Below are positions 62,126-64,000 of a stretch of 64,000 nt of DNA, one piece after another. The notes below the pieces were generated by a model. It was not told where the DNA came from and did not search any database. It saw only the letters and a list, made by a program, of their open reading frames with translations. The stretch is taken from assembly GCA_934133195.1 (NCBI GenBank), contig CAKPAZ010000001.1, positions 1-64,000 on the forward strand. Direction: 5' to 3'. Made by a program: the position numbers and the translations under genes. Within the stretch, counting starts at the first letter, position 1; each line of letters begins with the position of its first letter. This stretch comes from an uncultured Bacilli bacterium. GTDB taxonomy: Bacteria > Bacillota_I > Bacilli_A > ML615J-28 > CAG-313.

Positions 62126-63041
62126 CACTTTTACCTCTCAAACGCTCTGAGAAAGGTTGTATTTGAAAATTACTTAGTAATTTAAAGTAACTATTTTCTT
62201 CTTCTAAATATAGTTTTTCAAAGGATTCATGGATTTTCCAATCATTGTAAGCATCTAAGGTAACGACGATAATTCCTTTATTGTCCTTTTCAAAATAACT
62301 AACCAACGTTCTTCCCGCATGTTTAGTATAACCCGTTTTACCACCTCTGATATATTCATTATAATGAAGCATACGGTGTTTATGTCTTAAATAAAACTTC
62401 TTATCTCCTTCGGTTATTACTTTATTTTTACAGCCAAAAAACTCTAAAAAGTTTTTATTACTTAAAGCATACTTTGTTATTAAGGCCATATCATATGCAC
62501 AGGTATAGTTGTTAGTCGTATCATCAAGTCCAGTCGCATTATAAAACTTGGAATACTTCATTCCGGCTTTTTTACCTACTTCATTCATCTTTTCAATAAA
62601 GTCAGTTGTACCATTTCCATACCCCTTAACTAGACTATTTCCCGCGTCATTTCCGGATACCATCATTAACCCATATAATAAGGTAGCAATACTTACCATA
62701 TTTCCTTCTTCTAGATACATTTTTGATCCTTCAACATTAATCATATCATGTGTTATCAATAAATAATCATCTAGATTATAAACTTCAAGAGCGGTAATAC
62801 AAGTTAATATCTTAGTAATCGAGGCTGGCAACATTATTTGATAGGCATTCTTTTCATATAAGATTTCTCCACTTTTTTCATCAATTACGATACAAGCTTT
62901 ACTACTTACTTCAAAATCAATTGGTTTTTTGTTAATCGTTACTAGATCTCTAGCACTAATATAACTTTTAACTTTAATAATCGCAATAATAACTATGACA
63001 TATAATACATATCCAAGTAGTTTTAATAGTTTCTTTCTCAT
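62118..63041 (-). CDS. dacB: D-alanyl-D-alanine carboxypeptidase, DacB type
   Basis: A 307-residue penicillin-binding serine protease that trims peptidoglycan, in this operon probably spore cortex. Active-site motifs: S74-x-x-K77 (LPASITKILT), S129-G-N (VSGNDAGNS) and K235-T-G (GGKTGYTKHAGR). An N-terminal membrane helix (~residues 9-23) replaces a cleavable signal. The order dacB-spmA-spmB is that of Bacillus. ATG 63041 is 6 nt after GGTGA. The C-terminal PFSERLRGKSDD is encoded by polar repeat copy C. Confidence 0.93.
   Translation of the reverse strand: MRKKLLKLLGYVLYVIVIIAIIKVKSYISARDLVTINKKPIDFEVSSKACIVIDEKSGEILYEKNAYQIMLPASITKILTCITALEVYNLDDYLLITHDMINVEGSKMYLEEGNMVSIATLLYGLMMVSGNDAGNSLVKGYGNGTTDFIEKMNEVGKKAGMKYSKFYNATGLDDTTNNYTCAYDMALITKYALSNKNFLEFFGCKNKVITEGDKKFYLRHKHRMLHYNEYIRGGKTGYTKHAGRTLVSYFEKDNKGIIVVTLDAYNDWKIHESFEKLYLEEENSYFKLLSNFQIQPFSERLRGKSDD
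62138..62158 (-). repeat. Polar repeat, copy C (inside dacB 3' end)
   Basis: + strand TCAAACGCTCTGAGAAAGGTT; matches intergenic copy B at 20 of 21 positions although it is coding here; reads toward dif on the - strand. Confidence 0.78.
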
Positions 63042-63056
63042 GTTTTTCACCATTAC

Positions 63057-63085
63057 ATTATATTCACGACTATTAAAAAAAATAA
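63057..63085 (-). promoter_or_regulatory. Possible sigma-E-type promoter of dacB-spmA-spmB
   Basis: On the - strand: TTATTTT (63085-63079, 5 of 7 to the sigma-E -35), 14 bp, AATATAAT (63064-63057, one change from CATATAAT). B. subtilis dacB is a sigma-E gene. Confidence 0.5.
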
Positions 63086-63113
63086 ATAAACCCCAAAAAA
63101 TTGAGGTTTATTT
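63074..63113 (-). terminator. Terminator after miaA
   Basis: On the - strand AAATAAACCTC pairs with GGGGTTTATTT (imperfect at one position) around a T-rich loop and runs into T8; it overlaps the possible dacB -35. Confidence 0.65.
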
Positions 63114-64000
63114 CCATTTATTTTTAACTATTTCATACACTTCATTAATGGTTTCATCAAAATTTTGACGATTAATCTTGATATGAATGACATTATCTTT
63201 ATTACGATACCAAGTAAACTGACGCTTTGCGAAATGACGAGTATTCTTCTTTATATTATCAATGGCTTCATCTAAGGTAATTTCATTATTTAAATAAGGT
63301 AATAACTCTTTTAAGCCAATTGCTCCTTTTGCAGTTTTACTTAAAGTAAAATGATCATTTAAGTATTTTACTTCTTCGACTAATCCATTTTGAACCATTT
63401 CATCTACTCTTTTATTGATGGTTTCATATAGGCTTTCTCTTTCATCTTCAAGGAAAAAGACTAAAGCGTCATAGACTAATTTATTATTAAATGAATTAAC
63501 AGTTCCTGTTGTTTTAGATAGTTCAATTGCTCTAATTACTCTTTTACGATTGTTCATATGAATCTTTAGAGCAGCCTCAGGATTTAGGTTTTCTAACATC
63601 TTGTGAAGTTCTTCGTTTGAATATTCATCATACATCGACTCATCTTCTCTACTTGAGTCTTCTGGAAATTGATAATCATAGATAACGCTATCTAAATATA
63701 ATCCACTACCACCAACAATGATGGGGATGATACCTTTTGTATTTAAGGTATCAACTAAGGTTCTTACTTTTTTTTGATATTCGGCTACAGAAAATTCTTT
63801 ACTTGGTTCTAAGATATCAAACATGTAGTGAGTAATTCCCTTTTTTTCTTCTTCTTTGATTTTCGCTGTAAGAATATTCATGTGTTTATAAACTTGGAAA
63901 GCATCACCATTTATTATTTTTGTATGTAGTTTTTCAGCAAGCTTAACCGAAAGCTTTGTTTTACCCACTCCTGTAGGTCCGGCAATAATAATTACTCTAT
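63108..64000 (-). CDS. miaA: tRNA dimethylallyltransferase MiaA (5' end outside the window)
   Basis: The enzyme adds dimethylallyl to N6 of A37 in tRNAs reading UNN codons. At the window edge the frame is open through RVIIIAGPTGVGKTKLSVKLA, the MiaA P-loop, so the true start lies beyond 64000 and a GTG inside the P-loop must not be taken as the start. Further motifs: INGDAFQVYKHMNILTAK, VGGSGLYLDSVIYDY and RHFAKRQFTWYRN. About 297 residues are visible of an expected ~305. Confidence 0.95.
   Translation of the reverse strand, partial: RVIIIAGPTGVGKTKLSVKLAEKLHTKIINGDAFQVYKHMNILTAKIKEEEKKGITHYMFDILEPSKEFSVAEYQKKVRTLVDTLNTKGIIPIIVGGSGLYLDSVIYDYQFPEDSSREDESMYDEYSNEELHKMLENLNPEAALKIHMNNRKRVIRAIELSKTTGTVNSFNNKLVYDALVFFLEDERESLYETINKRVDEMVQNGLVEEVKYLNDHFTLSKTAKGAIGLKELLPYLNNEITLDEAIDNIKKNTRHFAKRQFTWYRNKDNVIHIKINRQNFDETINEVYEIVKNKWK

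Noticed and set aside
63108..63968. Complete miaA starting at a GTG at 63968
   Set aside because: The frame stays open to the window edge and the GTG is inside the GPTGVGKT P-loop, so the gene is 5'-truncated by the window.
1..64000. TGA read as tryptophan, as in mycoplasmas
   Set aside because: Several well-defined genes (deoB, spmA, the AlbA gene) end at TGA and conserved Trp codons are TGG.
1..64000. Insertion sequences, prophage or tRNA genes
   Set aside because: No transposase, phage gene or cloverleaf-capable sequence was recognised in any intergenic region.

Overview
The window is strongly AT-rich bacterial DNA with dense operons, bacterial ribosome-binding sites and the standard code (TGA is used as a stop, for example at the ends of deoB and spmA). 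Gene content and order point to the Bacillota, class Bacilli. Blocks of Bacillus subtilis order survive: yceD-rpmF...rsmH; gerM-rdgB; rpsU...yqfC-yqfD...glycyl-tRNA synthetase-dnaG-rpoD-trmK-yqfO; cmk/rpsA-der-gpsA; lepA-hemW; xerD-deoB; and dacB-spmA-spmB...rluB. Intervening genes such as phoH, era and recO are missing, which suggests a streamlined lineage, perhaps an uncultured gut relative of Erysipelotrichales or RF39. The taxonomic guess is inference. GerM-like, YqfC, YqfD, SpoVIF, DacB, SpmA and SpmB suggest an endospore former, and several of these genes have sigma-E/K-like promoters (-10 CATATAAT).

Layout. 0-5 kb: yceD-rpmF, an accessory AAA ATPase behind tandem repeats, a YwaF-like membrane protein with rsmH, and a CAT-like acetyltransferase. 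5-10.7 kb: a BMP-type nucleoside ABC importer. 10.7-13.5 kb: a Schlafen-AlbA/GHKL protein behind a phased repeat array, and a CPBP protease. 13.6-25.3 kb: sporulation, ribosomal, replication and transcription genes. 25.3-36 kb: ferredoxin, yneF, plsY, topoisomerase IV, a cmk-rpsA fusion, der, gpsA and spoVIF. 36-48.5 kb: TldD/TldE, a heterodimeric ABC exporter, proS, two CNNM/CorC-type proteins and three small unknowns. 48.5-54.5 kb: lepA, hemW, xerD, deoB and a lysophospholipase-like hydrolase.

At 54.5-55.6 kb a 1.1-kb gene-free region contains a near-perfect dif site (55221-55248). Nearly all genes to the left are on the + strand and all genes to the right are on the - strand, so this is most likely the chromosome terminus. 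Beside dif lies a cluster of DnaA-box-like sequences, three of them spaced exactly 21 bp apart, and a family of short repeats oriented toward dif from both sides. To the right, on the - strand, are PHP phosphatase, degenerate Fic-like protein, PAP2, rluB, a second AAA ATPase behind two 28-bp palindromes, spmB, spmA, dacB and the 3' part of miaA.

The most unusual features are the terminus (dif, DnaA-box cluster and polar repeats), three accessory ATPase/AlbA genes that each sit behind their own iterated operator-like DNA, the set of sporulation-type promoters that also marks an uncharacterised small gene at 47.7 kb, and the in-frame cmk-rpsA fusion that keeps an internal ribosome-binding site.
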